NCBI RefSeq assembly: GCF_009498735.1
Contig: NZ_ML762425.1
Location: 377,409-441,385 of the forward strand
DNA from: Gracilibacillus oryzae
Lineage (GTDB): Bacteria; Bacillota; Bacilli; Bacillales; Amphibacillaceae
Direction: 5' to 3'
Length of the DNA: 63,977 nucleotides
In this document: positions 26,459 through 35,649 of the stretch, piece by piece
How the letters are laid out: the number at the start of each line of letters is the position of its first letter
Position numbering within the stretch: the stretch's first letter is position 1
The notes under the pieces: generated by a model
Database searches by the model: none
Seen by the model: the letters and a program-made list of their open reading frames with translations, nothing else
Told to the model about the DNA's origin: nothing
Translations under genes and position numbers: made by a program

Positions 26459-27632
26459 TGATTACCCACTCACTTATTGTATTTCGATCATTTTTAAGTT
26501 TACCTGTTACCACTGATTTTTCTACAATTGTCAACAGTTCCTGAATCCATTTACCAGGGGTTTCAGATGGGAAGAGTTGCTTTATATGATTTCCATTAAC
26601 AGCTAACTGCTGTGTGTTATGGATCGGCAATGATCGTTTGATTTGGTGAATTGTCTCCGCTTTCAACCTAACTTCATGCAGTAATTGATAAACCAAAACA
26701 AAATGCTCAATTAAGTCAGATGGCACTTGATAAATTGCCCAATCTGCCTCGCCATTTCTGTATATCTGAATGGCATCTTTAATTTGATTAGCATGACGCT
26801 TTGTTTGATTGGATAATTTCCAGCTCTTCGTCCACTCCTCAACCGAAACAGCAGGCTCACTAATGGTTAAATAGGAGATGAACGCAGAAATAGAGTGGAT
26901 TGGTACATGAATATGCTGGATTTTTTCTTGTATAATGGAACTACCTGAAATAATTGGTATATATTTATATAATTTTGTTAAGAAAAGCGCTTCTAAACTT
27001 AATTCGATAAAGGAACCTGCCAACAATTTTTCCCACTCCACTGCTATTCTTTCCATTGCTATATGAGATAGTAGTGATCCATTTCTCTCTATTGCATTTA
27101 TTGTTTCTCTTTCAATTATAAATCCTAATTGACTGCTAAAGCGAACAGCTCTCATCATTCTTAAGGGATCTTCCTGAAAACGTTCCGTTGCATTTCCAAC
27201 CGTACGCAACATTTGTCTATGGATATCGTTCCTTCCGTGAAAGGGATCAATAATGGATAAATTATGATCCATAGCCATCGCATTAATAGTAAAATCCCTT
27301 CGTGATAAATCTTCCTTAATATCTGTAACAAACATCACTTGATTTGGGTGCCGAAAGTCTTCATAGTCACTCTCTTGCCTGAATGTGGTGACTTCAAATG
27401 ATTCCCCTTCCCATCTTACCAGGACAGTTCCGTGTTCAATCCCTGTGGGAAATACTTTATCAAATAACTGCATCACTTCATCAGGAAGGGCCGAGGTTGC
27501 AATATCAGCATCTGCAACCTCTCTGCCAAGCAAGTGATCTCTAACAGCTCCGCCAACAAGGTAGGCTTGATACTGATGGCTTTCTAGTACCTGAATGACT
27601 TGAAGAGCTTTTTGCAATAATATTTCATTCAT
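26427..27632 (-). CDS. cca: CCA-adding tRNA nucleotidyltransferase
   Basis: Adds or repairs the 3' CCA end of tRNAs without a template. The 401-residue class II enzyme shows the nucleotidyltransferase head AYLVGGAVRDHLLGR (about residues 20-34), with the metal DxD in VADADIAT. RRDFTINAMAMD (about 111-122) and the base-selecting EDPLRMMRAVRFSSQLGF (about 155-172) follow. The C-terminal body and tail domains complete it. The GTG at 27641 overlaps the AGGTGAGG site, so ATG 27632 is preferred. That ATG overlaps the bshA stop by 8 nt. Confidence 0.95.
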   Translation of the reverse strand: MNEILLQKALQVIQVLESHQYQAYLVGGAVRDHLLGREVADADIATSALPDEVMQLFDKVFPTGIEHGTVLVRWEGESFEVTTFRQESDYEDFRHPNQVMFVTDIKEDLSRRDFTINAMAMDHNLSIIDPFHGRNDIHRQMLRTVGNATERFQEDPLRMMRAVRFSSQLGFIIERETINAIERNGSLLSHIAMERIAVEWEKLLAGSFIELSLEALFLTKLYKYIPIISGSSIIQEKIQHIHVPIHSISAFISYLTISEPAVSVEEWTKSWKLSNQTKRHANQIKDAIQIYRNGEADWAIYQVPSDLIEHFVLVYQLLHEVRLKAETIHQIKRSLPIHNTQQLAVNGNHIKQLFPSETPGKWIQELLTIVEKSVVTGKLKNDRNTISEWVINERDETRPTN

Positions 27633-28758
27633 TTTCCTCACCTAACACTTGTGTATAAATCTTTTCATAATGTGCCAGAACTTTTTCCGAAGAGAAATGC
27701 TTACTTGCATATTCACTTGCGTTACGGGCCATTTCCTCCATCTTTTGTGGATTTTCTAACAAACTGATTACCCGCTTTGCAATATTTTCAATATCTCCTA
27801 ACTGCTCAATAAATCCTGTATGATTGTGCTGAATAACCTCTGGAATGCCGCCAGTATTCGTTCCGACACAGACAACGCCACAGCCGATTGCTTCAAGTAA
27901 AACAAGTCCGAAACTCTCTTTTTCTGATAATAGAAGTTTTACATCAGCCAGAGATAATAACTCGGGAATATTCTTTTGTTTTCCTAAGAAGTGGACTTTC
28001 TTCTCTAACTGCAGTTCATGAACAAGATCCTGTACTTTGCTGTATTCCGGGCCATCACCGACTAATAATAATGTTGTCGGTATTTGTTTATTTACAAGGT
28101 CAAATGTACGCACAACGTCTTCCACACGTTTTACTTTTCGAAAATTGGATATATGAATAAGTACTTTTTCATCAGAAGGAATATTGTATTTTTCTTTTAA
28201 ATTTGGCTCCGTATTATGAAAATACTCATTTTCATTGATGAAATTATAAACAACTTCTATATCGTTTGTAACTCCTATCATTTCTTTTGTCTGATTTACC
28301 AGACTTTTGGAAACAGCAGTAACTGCGTCAGATGCTTCTATCCCGAACCTGATCAATTTCTTCATACTTGAATCAATACCTAATACAGTTATATCTGTAC
28401 CATGCAATGTTGTCACAATTTTGACAGGATGTTTCGCCATTTGTTTGGCTAATATTGCACAAATGGCATGTGGAACAGCATAATGAGCATGAATAATATC
28501 TAGTTTCTCTCCATCAATCACTTCTGCCATTTTCGTTGCCAGAGCTAAGTCATAAGGCGGATATTGAAAGACAGGATAATGGTTCAGTTCCACTTCGTGA
28601 AAATAAATATTTGGATGAAACAGATTCAATCGAAATGGCACGCTTGAAGTGATAAAATGTACTTCATGCCCTTTCTTGGCAAGCATCTTACCTAATTCAG
28701 TTGCTATAATCCCAGATCCACCAACTGAAGGATAACATGTTATTCCTATTTTTAACAT
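27625..28758 (-). CDS. bshA: N-acetyl-alpha-D-glucosaminyl L-malate synthase BshA
   Basis: The first enzyme of bacillithiol synthesis, a GT4 glycosyltransferase joining UDP-GlcNAc and L-malate. The 377-residue GT-B protein has the N-terminal glycine loop [20 protein letters not shown] (residues 7-26), [11 protein letters not shown] and [11 protein letters not shown]. The C-terminal nucleotide site is [15 protein letters not shown] (about residues 279-293), carrying the E-x7-E motif. It is followed by cca (8-nt overlap) and preceded by mgsA. The deacetylase gene bshB1, which lies between mgsA and bshA in B. subtilis, is absent; only 27 nt separate them here. Confidence 0.94.
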   Translation of the reverse strand: MLKIGITCYPSVGGSGIIATELGKMLAKKGHEVHFITSSVPFRLNLFHPNIYFHEVELNHYPVFQYPPYDLALATKMAEVIDGEKLDIIHAHYAVPHAICAILAKQMAKHPVKIVTTLHGTDITVLGIDSSMKKLIRFGIEASDAVTAVSKSLVNQTKEMIGVTNDIEVVYNFINENEYFHNTEPNLKEKYNIPSDEKVLIHISNFRKVKRVEDVVRTFDLVNKQIPTTLLLVGDGPEYSKVQDLVHELQLEKKVHFLGKQKNIPELLSLADVKLLLSEKESFGLVLLEAIGCGVVCVGTNTGGIPEVIQHNHTGFIEQLGDIENIAKRVISLLENPQKMEEMARNASEYASKHFSSEKVLAHYEKIYTQVLGEENE

Positions 28759-28785
28759 ACAATTGTCCTTCCTTATCTTTACTTA

Positions 28786-29175
28786 TCAAACGTTTCTCCA
28801 CTCAAACAGTCCCTTATCTAGTGCGCGAATCATCACTTCAGCTCCGCCTAAATTGGTTACTAATGGAATTTGATAAACGTCGCAAAGTCGCATTAAGGCA
28901 GTAATATCCGGCTCATGTGGTTGAGCTGTTAATGGATCTCGGAAGAAAATAACCAGATCCATCTCATTATTCGCAATTTTTGCCCCAATCTGCTGGTCAC
29001 CCCCAAGTGGCCCAGATTGAAATCGTTCCACATCCAATCCCGTTGCCTCTTGAATTTTCAAACCGGTTGTTCCCGTTGCAAACAAAGTATGCTTTTCCAG
29101 GATGCTAGTATAGGCAACAGTAAAATTAATCATATCAACTTTCTTTTTGTCATGAGCAATTAATGCTATCTTCAT
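28786..29175 (-). CDS. mgsA: Methylglyoxal synthase
   Basis: Converts dihydroxyacetone phosphate to methylglyoxal and phosphate, a glycolytic bypass when phosphate is limiting. The 129-residue protein begins with the Lys/His-rich [16 protein letters not shown]. The phosphate-binding [13 protein letters not shown] (about residues 35-47) and the catalytic Asp in [14 protein letters not shown] (about 54-67) follow. It lies 8 nt downstream of dapB on the same strand. Confidence 0.95.
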   Translation of the reverse strand: MKIALIAHDKKKVDMINFTVAYTSILEKHTLFATGTTGLKIQEATGLDVERFQSGPLGGDQQIGAKIANNEMDLVIFFRDPLTAQPHEPDITALMRLCDVYQIPLVTNLGGAEVMIRALDKGLFEWRNV

Positions 29176-29183
29176 ATTTTCAC

Positions 29184-29984
29184 CTACTCCAATATATTCT
29201 CTAATCCGTATACTAATATATCTAATTTCATTACTTGGTCTATTGCGAGCTTCACACCAGTCATGAAGGATTCTCGATGAAAGGAATCATGTTTGATTGT
29301 TAAATTCTCTCCTTTTGATCCAAATACCACTTCCTGATGGGCTACTAGGCCCGGCAGACGCATACTGTGAATCCTCATTCCTTCCATTTCAGCGCCACGT
29401 GCGCCAGAAATCGTTTCTTTCTCATCCGGATGGCCTTGTTTCTTAGCTTCTCTTACTTCACTGATAAGTTGTGCTGTTTTTACTGCAGTTCCGGAAGGTG
29501 CATCTAACTTGTTATCATGATGTTTTTCAATAATTTCCACATCCGGGAAGTACTTAGCTGCCCATTTTGCAAATTGCATCATTAACACAGCTCCAAGTGC
29601 AAAGTTTGGGGCGATAATTACACCAATTCCTTTTTCTTCAGATAATTCTGTTAATTCTTGTAATTGTTCGTCGGTAAAACCAGTTGTTCCTACAACAGGT
29701 CTAATTCCATTCTCAATTGCTGTTTTTGTATGTAAATAACCAAATTCAGGTGTTGTCAAATCAACTAACACATCCGCCTTTACAGAATCAAAGCATTCCT
29801 GAATATCTGTATAAATAAGTGCATCGAATGATGGTAAATTATCAATTTCACTAATTTTCATTCCATTAAATTGATGATCAAGACAAGCAACCAATTCTAA
29901 GTCATCTTGTTTTTCAATCATTCTTAATGCTTCAGAACCCATTTTCCCGCGCGGGCCTGCTACAATCACTTTTATTTTTTCCAT
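29184..29984 (-). CDS. dapB: 4-hydroxy-tetrahydrodipicolinate reductase
   Basis: DapB reduces hydroxy-tetrahydrodipicolinate in the diaminopimelate/lysine route, which feeds cell wall and spore dipicolinate. The 266-residue protein has the NAD(P) loop [16 protein letters not shown] (about residues 8-23), DLTTPEF, VGTTGF and the catalytic block [16 protein letters not shown] (about 152-167) with the His and Lys. The final helix is intact. It follows ypjD by 11 nt in the ypjD-dapB-mgsA-bshA-cca-birA-pan series. Confidence 0.96.
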   Translation of the reverse strand: MEKIKVIVAGPRGKMGSEALRMIEKQDDLELVACLDHQFNGMKISEIDNLPSFDALIYTDIQECFDSVKADVLVDLTTPEFGYLHTKTAIENGIRPVVGTTGFTDEQLQELTELSEEKGIGVIIAPNFALGAVLMMQFAKWAAKYFPDVEIIEKHHDNKLDAPSGTAVKTAQLISEVREAKKQGHPDEKETISGARGAEMEGMRIHSMRLPGLVAHQEVVFGSKGENLTIKHDSFHRESFMTGVKLAIDQVMKLDILVYGLENILE

Positions 29985-29995
29985 TTAATAACCCC

Positions 29996-30325
29996 CTACT
30001 CTTTCTTTGTCCATCTGTTCTTATCTCTTGTTTCAATTTTGGACATTGCTTGGTCAAATGCTTCATTTAATGAGATGTTTTGAGAATTAGCAAAGCTGAT
30101 TAAAACAAAGAGTAAGTCACCTAATTCCGCCTCAATCGTATTGTCTTCTTCCGTTGTTTTCTTTGGCTTCTCACCATAAACATGATTAACTTCCCTGGCT
30201 AATTCGCCTATCTCTTCTGTAAATCTTGCCAGCATACTTAATGGAGAGAAGTAACCTTCCTCATATTGCGAAATAAAGTCATCTACTCTTTTTTGCATTT
30301 CAGCCATACTATCTTTATTATACAT
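29996..30325 (-). CDS. ypjD: MazG-like nucleotide pyrophosphohydrolase YpjD
   Basis: A 109-residue all-alpha NTP pyrophosphatase of the MazG superfamily, expected to hydrolyse nucleoside triphosphates to monophosphates. The metal-binding pattern is seen in FTEEIGELAREVNH (about residues 36-49) and AELGDLLFVLISFAN (about 66-80), giving the EExxE...ExxD ligands. A longer frame opens at 30355, but the strong site AAGGAGGGTTTACG directly precedes ATG 30325. This gives the size of B. subtilis YpjD. It heads the dapB-mgsA series. Confidence 0.88.
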   Translation of the reverse strand: MYNKDSMAEMQKRVDDFISQYEEGYFSPLSMLARFTEEIGELAREVNHVYGEKPKKTTEEDNTIEAELGDLLFVLISFANSQNISLNEAFDQAMSKIETRDKNRWTKKE

Positions 30326-30531
30326 CGTAAACCCTCCTTGGATAAAGTATAACATTCAGAGACATATTGTTTCACCATTTTACCATAACACAATAGATGA
30401 AGTGGATGACATGCTGTTAAGTTAAAGAGAAATATCTTACTTAGTAAATATACTCTCCTTTAGGACTTCGTCGATTGCACTAGAAATTAATGCAAAAAGA
30501 ACCTCTCATTTTTAATTTCTGATAATAAAAA

Positions 30532-30552
30532 AACAGGCGTAATTTACACCTG
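30532..30552 (-). terminator. Terminator after the YugP-like protease gene
   Basis: On the minus strand, ACAGGTGTAAATTACGCCTGT forms a 7-bp GC-rich stem followed by a T7 run. It lies 12 nt after the stop and separates it from ypjD. Confidence 0.88.
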
Positions 30553-30564
30553 TCTCCCAATCCA

Positions 30565-31239
30565 TTATTCATCACTTGATAAAAAGAACATTGACGCAAA
30601 GCGAATTAATTCTGCCAATGCAACTAAAGCGGCAGCCACATATGTCAGTGCAGCAGCATTCAGTACTTTTTTCGTTTGACGTTCTTCATTATTTCTGATG
30701 ATACCTGAAGATACCAGTTGGTTCATCGCTCGGTTAGATGCATCAAATTCGACTGGCAACGTTATTAACTGGAACAATACAGCAAATGACATAAAGATTA
30801 CCCCAACTAATACCAGATTCATTTGACCAAGCAGGAAACCGGCTATAATAAAGATGAAAGACATCTTATCCCCAAGACCTGCAATTGGCACTAAACTGTG
30901 GCGAAAACGTAAAAATGCATATGACTCTGCATCCTGGATTGCATGTCCTACTTCGTGTGCAGCTATGGCTGCAGCCGCAGCTGAATATCCATGATAGTTA
31001 TCACTAGATAATCGAACAACTTTCTTTCTCGGGTCATAGTGATCCGAGAGGACACCTCTCGTTTCTTCTATTTGAACATCATATAATCCATTATCATCTA
31101 ATATTTTTCTTGCAACTTGAGCACCTGTTACCATATTGGAATTCATTACTTTTGAATATTTTTTGTAAGTACTTTTAACTTTTCCCTGTGCCAATAATGG
31201 TACTATGATTAAAATAGCCAAGTAGACTAAATATCCCAT
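30565..31239 (-). CDS. YugP-type membrane zinc metallopeptidase
   Basis: A 224-residue membrane protein of the Zn_peptidase_2 family. The metal motif is HEVGH in AAIAAHEVGHAIQDAE (about residues 86-101). It has an N-terminal transmembrane helix and three further hydrophobic segments (about 115-165 and 195-220). Substrates are unknown. GGAGGGAAAGAG sets ATG 31239; an upstream in-frame start at 31272 has no good site. It occupies the slot of ypjC (YitT type) between ypjD and ypjB of B. subtilis. It is unrelated to that gene by sequence, so the slot has been replaced or rearranged. Confidence 0.88.
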   Translation of the reverse strand: MGYLVYLAILIIVPLLAQGKVKSTYKKYSKVMNSNMVTGAQVARKILDDNGLYDVQIEETRGVLSDHYDPRKKVVRLSSDNYHGYSAAAAAIAAHEVGHAIQDAESYAFLRFRHSLVPIAGLGDKMSFIFIIAGFLLGQMNLVLVGVIFMSFAVLFQLITLPVEFDASNRAMNQLVSSGIIRNNEERQTKKVLNAAALTYVAAALVALAELIRFASMFFLSSDE

Positions 31240-31296
31240 CTCTTTCCCTCCATGTGTTTTATCTAAGGTCAATTTTAGTCAAAAATAAGCTGCTTG

Positions 31297-32028
31297 TCAA
31301 TTTGTATGATTTACTTTTGTTTCAGCTTTATACCGTACCCAGCCAACATAAGATAAGGTCAAAAAGATAAAGCCGATGACAATCACTAACAGCCATTCAG
31401 AATAGGATTGCAACTGGTTATTCTGGATTGTTTCAAGATTGATCAAAGACATTTGGTTAAACACACTTTGCAACTCGCTATGCTGTTCTTCCGTAGTTTT
31501 CAATCTGAAATTAGTAAATATGGATTCTAATTCACTGTATTCTTCTTCAGGTAAGTACATACTTAAAACTGGTGATATGACATCCCATCTGTAAATAATC
31601 TTTTCCGACTGTTGATCATCGATTGTTTTTTCATTCAGGATTGTCTCAATATTCTTCTCTAAGTCGTTTTTCCATCGGTGCCATAATGGTGCATCCGTAG
31701 TTATTAATGCATCATACATTACAACTAACTGCTGGGCCATTTTTAATTTTTCTGAACCAGTTATATTTTCATCAAGCAAATGATTTAAATTATTGGTAAT
31801 TAAAATTTCAACAAAATTAACACGTGAAGGTTGGATTTTCCTGACCGTATTTATCATATTTTCATCTATTTGTTCTAACGTTTGCATTGCTTGTGGATAT
31901 CTTTGTTCCTGCACGTATCGTTCAAATGTATATAAATTACTGGCAGTGGTGTTTGCTTGAACGAAAGGAATTGATTGAGTAAACAAGCAAATAAAAACAA
32001 TGGAGATAATGATGTATTTTAAACGCAT
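31297..32028 (-). CDS. ypjB: Sporulation protein YpjB
   Basis: A 243-residue protein of the SpoYpjB family, required for full sporulation in B. subtilis. It has an N-terminal signal or anchor (MRLKYIIISIVFICLFTQSI), a helical extracytoplasmic domain with several Leu/Glu-rich repeats, and a C-terminal transmembrane helix (SEWLLVIVIGFIFLTLSY) with a short basic tail. GAAGAAGGGATATCT precedes ATG 32028. It lies about 68 nt downstream of ypjA, the B. subtilis arrangement. Confidence 0.82.
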   Translation of the reverse strand: MRLKYIIISIVFICLFTQSIPFVQANTTASNLYTFERYVQEQRYPQAMQTLEQIDENMINTVRKIQPSRVNFVEILITNNLNHLLDENITGSEKLKMAQQLVVMYDALITTDAPLWHRWKNDLEKNIETILNEKTIDDQQSEKIIYRWDVISPVLSMYLPEEEYSELESIFTNFRLKTTEEQHSELQSVFNQMSLINLETIQNNQLQSYSEWLLVIVIGFIFLTLSYVGWVRYKAETKVNHTN

Positions 32029-32096
32029 AGATATCCCTTCTTCCATAACATCTTTTAGATAATGTATGAAAGAAAATTCTGAGATATTCCATTTGT

Positions 32097-32681
32097 CTAT
32101 CTGTAATGATGAAGATTATCTTTTTTATATATAGACACATAATAGACAGTAATGATACAGAATACACTTAACCAAAACGTAAAATAGCCAATATGATTCG
32201 TATAGGCTGCCAAGCTTCCATATACAGGCATCATCCCATATACATAATCAATTATTTCATTATGTAACAAAAAAACGCCAGCAATTGCCAGGTGCTGCAG
32301 CTTTATTTTATAAAGAGGAGCATAAAGTAATGCCTGAAGAGCCATAGCGCCGTGAGAAGCCATCAGCATATAACCTTCCCAGCTGAGTGTTCCATTTACT
32401 GTTAATGTCAGCACATTCATCACTACAGCCCATATACCATATTTCAGTAATGAAACAAATGCTAAAGCCTCGATAACAGGAACACTCTTTCCTTTTAGAT
32501 AGTAAAATAAAAATATGGTAAAAAACAAACTTGCTGTTGGGCTGTCTGGTACAAAAGCTGCAAAAATTAGCGGTGTATCTTTTAATTGGTCAATATACCA
32601 GTAATATCCATATATTGTACCAATCAGATTGATTAAAAAAACAATTATAATCATCTGAGGATGGAATAATAATTTCTTCAT
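32097..32681 (-). CDS. ypjA: YpjA family membrane protein (DUF1405)
   Basis: A 194-residue polytopic membrane protein with about six hydrophobic segments, of the DUF1405 family; the function is unknown. The conserved stretch FVPDSPTASLFFTIFLFYY lies at about residues 41-59, and KYGIWAVVMN and SWEGYMLMASHGAMALQAL follow. An in-frame start at 32714 is possible, but AGAGAGGGCG is 9 nt before ATG 32681. It follows the qcr operon terminator and precedes ypjB. Confidence 0.83.
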   Translation of the reverse strand: MKKLLFHPQMIIIVFLINLIGTIYGYYWYIDQLKDTPLIFAAFVPDSPTASLFFTIFLFYYLKGKSVPVIEALAFVSLLKYGIWAVVMNVLTLTVNGTLSWEGYMLMASHGAMALQALLYAPLYKIKLQHLAIAGVFLLHNEIIDYVYGMMPVYGSLAAYTNHIGYFTFWLSVFCIITVYYVSIYKKDNLHHYR

Positions 32682-32810
32682 TTTAAAAACGCCCTCTCTT
32701 AAGTCAAAATACATAAAATGATCAACTGATTTGCAGAATTACTGTGCAACTGCCAGGGAAAGCGAACTTTTCAATTGCAATGGACAGCTTATATCTGTCA
32801 ATTTCCTAAA

Positions 32811-32850
32811 TAAAAACCCTCGTCCATCTATTATGACGAGGGTTTTTATT
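32811..32850 (-). terminator. Terminator of the qcrABC operon
   Basis: On the minus strand, AATAAAAACCCTCGTCATAATAGATGACGAGGGTTTTTATT (two arms of AAAAACCCTCGTC) is a 13-bp GC-clamped stem with T-tract. It touches the qcrC stop. Confidence 0.92.
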
Positions 32851-33622
32851 ACTCTTGTTCATTCACGGAAACAATAAATTCAGCTAATTGCTGCAATTCT
32901 TCCTCCGTGCCTTGGAATTGATCTGCTGGCATTTGACCTATACCATTGACAGCAATATCTTTAATTTCATCTACACCATACTCTACACCAATTAATGTAG
33001 GAGCAGCAGGACCACCTTCTAATTCACCACCATGACATTGTAAGCAACTATTCTCATAAGCCGCATAACCAGGATGTGATGTATCAATTTCTACTGAAGA
33101 CGGCAGTTCTGGTTTATTGTTTTCCGCTTTTGCTTCCCAGTCAACATGGGCAGCAGCTTCATATGTTAACCAGAATACAGCAATAAAACCTAATAGCATC
33201 AACGAAGTAGTGACAGGTCGTTTGTGCGGTCGACGTTCTTCTCCTCTATCCAGGAATGGAGCTAAAAATAACGCACCAAAAGCTAAACCAGGAATAATAA
33301 TTGCTCCGAGCACAAAGAATGCTCCACTAGCAAATTTATATTTTAGTAGTTGATATAAAAATAAGAAATACCAGTCAGGCAATGGTAAATATGCAGTATC
33401 AGTTGGATCGGCCAATTTCTCTAACGGAGCTGGGTGTGCTACCGTTAAGCAAAGAAAACCTACTAAGAATACGGCACCTACCAGCCATTCTTTTAATAAG
33501 AAGTTAGGCCAAAATGCTTCTGTTCTGCCTGGATATTCCGAATAATCTTTTGGAATAAACTTTTGTTTGTCAGCAGGAATCCGTGAGTCACCGACAAATT
33601 TCATCCCTTTACCTTTTTTCAC
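32849..33622 (-). CDS. qcrC: Menaquinol:cytochrome c reductase cytochrome b/c subunit
   Basis: QcrC carries the subunit-IV half of the b6c complex fused to a c-type cytochrome domain. The 257-residue protein starts MKKGKGMKFVGDSRIPADK, as in other Bacilli. Three transmembrane helices lie at about 47-67, 90-115 and 135-155, with the quinol-site motif PLPDWYFLFLYQLL (about residues 80-93). A C-terminal heme c domain (about 178-257) has CLQCH and a Met ligand in QMPADQF. The GTG start at 33622 has AAGGAGGGATTGCT. It lies 24 nt after qcrB. It receives electrons from menaquinol made via hepST/menG. Confidence 0.96.
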   Translation of the reverse strand: MKKGKGMKFVGDSRIPADKQKFIPKDYSEYPGRTEAFWPNFLLKEWLVGAVFLVGFLCLTVAHPAPLEKLADPTDTAYLPLPDWYFLFLYQLLKYKFASGAFFVLGAIIIPGLAFGALFLAPFLDRGEERRPHKRPVTTSLMLLGFIAVFWLTYEAAAHVDWEAKAENNKPELPSSVEIDTSHPGYAAYENSCLQCHGGELEGGPAAPTLIGVEYGVDEIKDIAVNGIGQMPADQFQGTEEELQQLAEFIVSVNEQE

Positions 33623-33646
33623 AGCAATCCCTCCTTTTAGTCAATT

Positions 33647-34321
33647 CTATAGCGGACCAGAAATCCCTTGCTTACGAATCATAATAAAGTGAATACCCAT
33701 TAGTACAAATAATGCTGCTGGTAAGAAGAAAACATGAATCGCAAAGAAACGAGCCAATGTTTGCGCACCAACAATGGAAGGATCACCATTAAGTAAAGTT
33801 TTAGCCATTTCTCCAATGAGAGGAACACCTTCTGCAATTTGAAGTGTAACAACTGTGGCGAAATAAGCCTTATTATCCCAAGGTAATAAGTATCCAGTTA
33901 AACCTAAAGCAAGCATTACGAAAAAGATCAGAACACCAACCATCCAGTTTAACTCACGTGGTTTCTTATAGGCACCTTGGAAGAAAACACGTAATGTATG
34001 TAAAAACAACATAACAATAACTACACTGGCTCCCCAGTGGTGCATCCCTCGGACAATTTGTCCATGTGCAACTTCTGTTTGTAAATAATAAACAGATCGC
34101 CATGCATTCTCAATATCCGGAACATAATACATTGTCAGGAACATACCGGACAACACTTGAATAACAGTAACAAAAAATGTCAATCCACCAAAACAATATA
34201 CAAATGCGGAGAAATGATGTGCAGGGTTTACATGTTCTGGCACTTCATGATCTGCAATGTCACGCCAGAGAGGTGTAATATCTACACGTTCATCAATCCA
34301 ATCATACATTCTTTGAAGCAT
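33647..34321 (-). CDS. qcrB: Menaquinol:cytochrome c reductase cytochrome b subunit
   Basis: A 224-residue cytochrome b6-type subunit with four transmembrane helices and the two b hemes of the quinol oxidase/reductase site. His pairs are visible in GMHHWGASVVIVMLFLHTLRVFF and in AIHVFFLPAALFVLMGIHFIM. Cys43 (in FVYCFGG) is at the position that covalently binds the extra heme in B. subtilis QcrB. RELNWMVGVLIF and GYLLPWD are conserved. GAGGGGGGGTTTAATAA precedes ATG 34321. It lies 3 nt after qcrA. Confidence 0.97.
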   Translation of the reverse strand: MLQRMYDWIDERVDITPLWRDIADHEVPEHVNPAHHFSAFVYCFGGLTFFVTVIQVLSGMFLTMYYVPDIENAWRSVYYLQTEVAHGQIVRGMHHWGASVVIVMLFLHTLRVFFQGAYKKPRELNWMVGVLIFFVMLALGLTGYLLPWDNKAYFATVVTLQIAEGVPLIGEMAKTLLNGDPSIVGAQTLARFFAIHVFFLPAALFVLMGIHFIMIRKQGISGPL

Positions 34322-34324
34322 TTA

Positions 34325-34837
34325 TTAAACCCCCCCTCGTGGAACTGGTTGTCCAAGATATAAAGTGCCATCCCTTACTTCATATTCATATAAAGCTAAA
34401 GGAGCTGGCGGCGGCGTATCCGCTACATTTGTCCCATCTTTCTGATAACGTCCATCATGACATGGGCAATAGAACTGATCTGGATAATCTTCATTACCAG
34501 CCCAACTCACTGAACATCCTAAATGGGTACACGTTGGTGATAATGGAACAATTTCATCGTTTTCATTTTTATAGACCCAGGCACTGTGTGTTACATCAGA
34601 CGTGTACCACGCATCCACTTGCTCTACAGTCCAATCAAAACGTTGTGGATCTGTTGTTATCTCAGATACATCAACTACCGCCTGCATTTCTCCAGCAGTC
34701 GATGCTGTCAATACTGGATCAATTGCAAATCGAACCATTGGTGCAAGCATACTTGCTGCCATAAATCCTCCCACACCAGTTAAAGTATAATTTAAAAATT
34801 GGCGACGGGACACTTGTTGTTTTTTCTCTGACATCAT
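34325..34837 (-). CDS. qcrA: Menaquinol:cytochrome c reductase Rieske iron-sulfur subunit
   Basis: A 170-residue Rieske protein that takes one electron from menaquinol and passes it to the c-type heme. The [2Fe-2S] ligands are in CTHLGCSVSW (about residues 104-113) and CPCHDGRY (about 125-132). The N-terminus SRRQFLNYTLTGVGGFMAAS (about 10-29) is a twin-arginine signal anchor, so export of the folded protein needs Tat. The window also encodes TatA/TatC. Two adjacent ATGs (34837, 34834) are both usable after GAGGGGGGTAA. First gene of qcrABC. Confidence 0.97.
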   Translation of the reverse strand: MMSEKKQQVSRRQFLNYTLTGVGGFMAASMLAPMVRFAIDPVLTASTAGEMQAVVDVSEITTDPQRFDWTVEQVDAWYTSDVTHSAWVYKNENDEIVPLSPTCTHLGCSVSWAGNEDYPDQFYCPCHDGRYQKDGTNVADTPPPAPLALYEYEVRDGTLYLGQPVPRGGV

Positions 34838-34987
34838 TTACCCCCCTCTACACATATTCCGACATCATGGTTATAATCTCTTATTATACTAGGACATTAC
34901 TATGATAGCGCAAACTTAAGCTAGGGTCAATAAATTCTCGCTCTAAATAAAGAATTCTATTAGTTTCTGACTTACTAAGTCTCATTA

Positions 34988-35449
34988 TTACCAAAAAGAT
35001 TTGATTAATTCATTCAGTTGACTTGTTTGCTCATTAATCCACTTCTTCGTCAGAACTGATTGATAATTCTCTATTACTGTTCCAGGTAACCATAACAGAG
35101 TCCCATCCAGTCCTTTTTCTTCTTTTTTCCATTTCACATCAAAAGTTAAGAAAAAGACATGTTTAAAATCCTCTTTAAATAATAATTGAATCCACTGATT
35201 AATCCGTTCCTGTTCTTTTTGGTAAGATGCTGCTTGTACATATGTATAGACTGGACTTAATAACATTCTTCCGGCAAAATCCCTTTCTGCTTCTCTAGCA
35301 ATAATTTGCAATGTCTTCTGGTAATTCGCTAATTTTAAGCTGTCAGCTTCATTCGATAACTGGATAGGTATGAGTGGTACCAAAACAGTATCTATGTATT
35401 CCTTTGCTTCAAAATACTTTGGTAAATCATCAGCTTCCCATTTCATCAT
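34988..35449 (-). CDS. ypiF: YpiF family protein (DUF2487)
   Basis: A 153-residue soluble protein of the DUF2487 family. The start is MMKWEADDLPKYFEAKEYIDTVLVPLIPI, with a conserved Pro-rich strand and the FFLTFDVKWKKE segment at about residue 100. Function unknown. Upstream of qcrA on the same strand (150-nt gap), as in B. subtilis. An IS110 element lies upstream of it and separates it from ypiB. AGGGAGGAATAA precedes ATG 35449. Confidence 0.85.
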   Translation of the reverse strand: MMKWEADDLPKYFEAKEYIDTVLVPLIPIQLSNEADSLKLANYQKTLQIIAREAERDFAGRMLLSPVYTYVQAASYQKEQERINQWIQLLFKEDFKHVFFLTFDVKWKKEEKGLDGTLLWLPGTVIENYQSVLTKKWINEQTSQLNELIKSFW

Positions 35450-35640
35450 TTATTCCTCCCTCAATGAATTAAATAATTCTTAGAATTTCATCGTTTTACT
35501 TCCAATATCTCTTGGTTCTTTGAAGTTCATGGTAAGTCATTTTACTTTTATTTTCTAATCATGATAAATATGGAATTCAATAGTCATAGCCTACTATAGA
35601 GAATGCCCTTATTTCCATTAAATGGATTTTATTAGTATAA
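35450..35640. other. Intergenic region between ypiF and the IS110 end
   Basis: About 190 nt of AT-rich sequence with no ORF. On the minus strand TTGAAT and TAGAAA are spaced like a weak promoter for ypiF (near 35540-35580), but this is not convincing. The exact junction with the insertion sequence is not visible. Confidence 0.4.
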
Positions 35641-35649
35641 TCGCACAAT

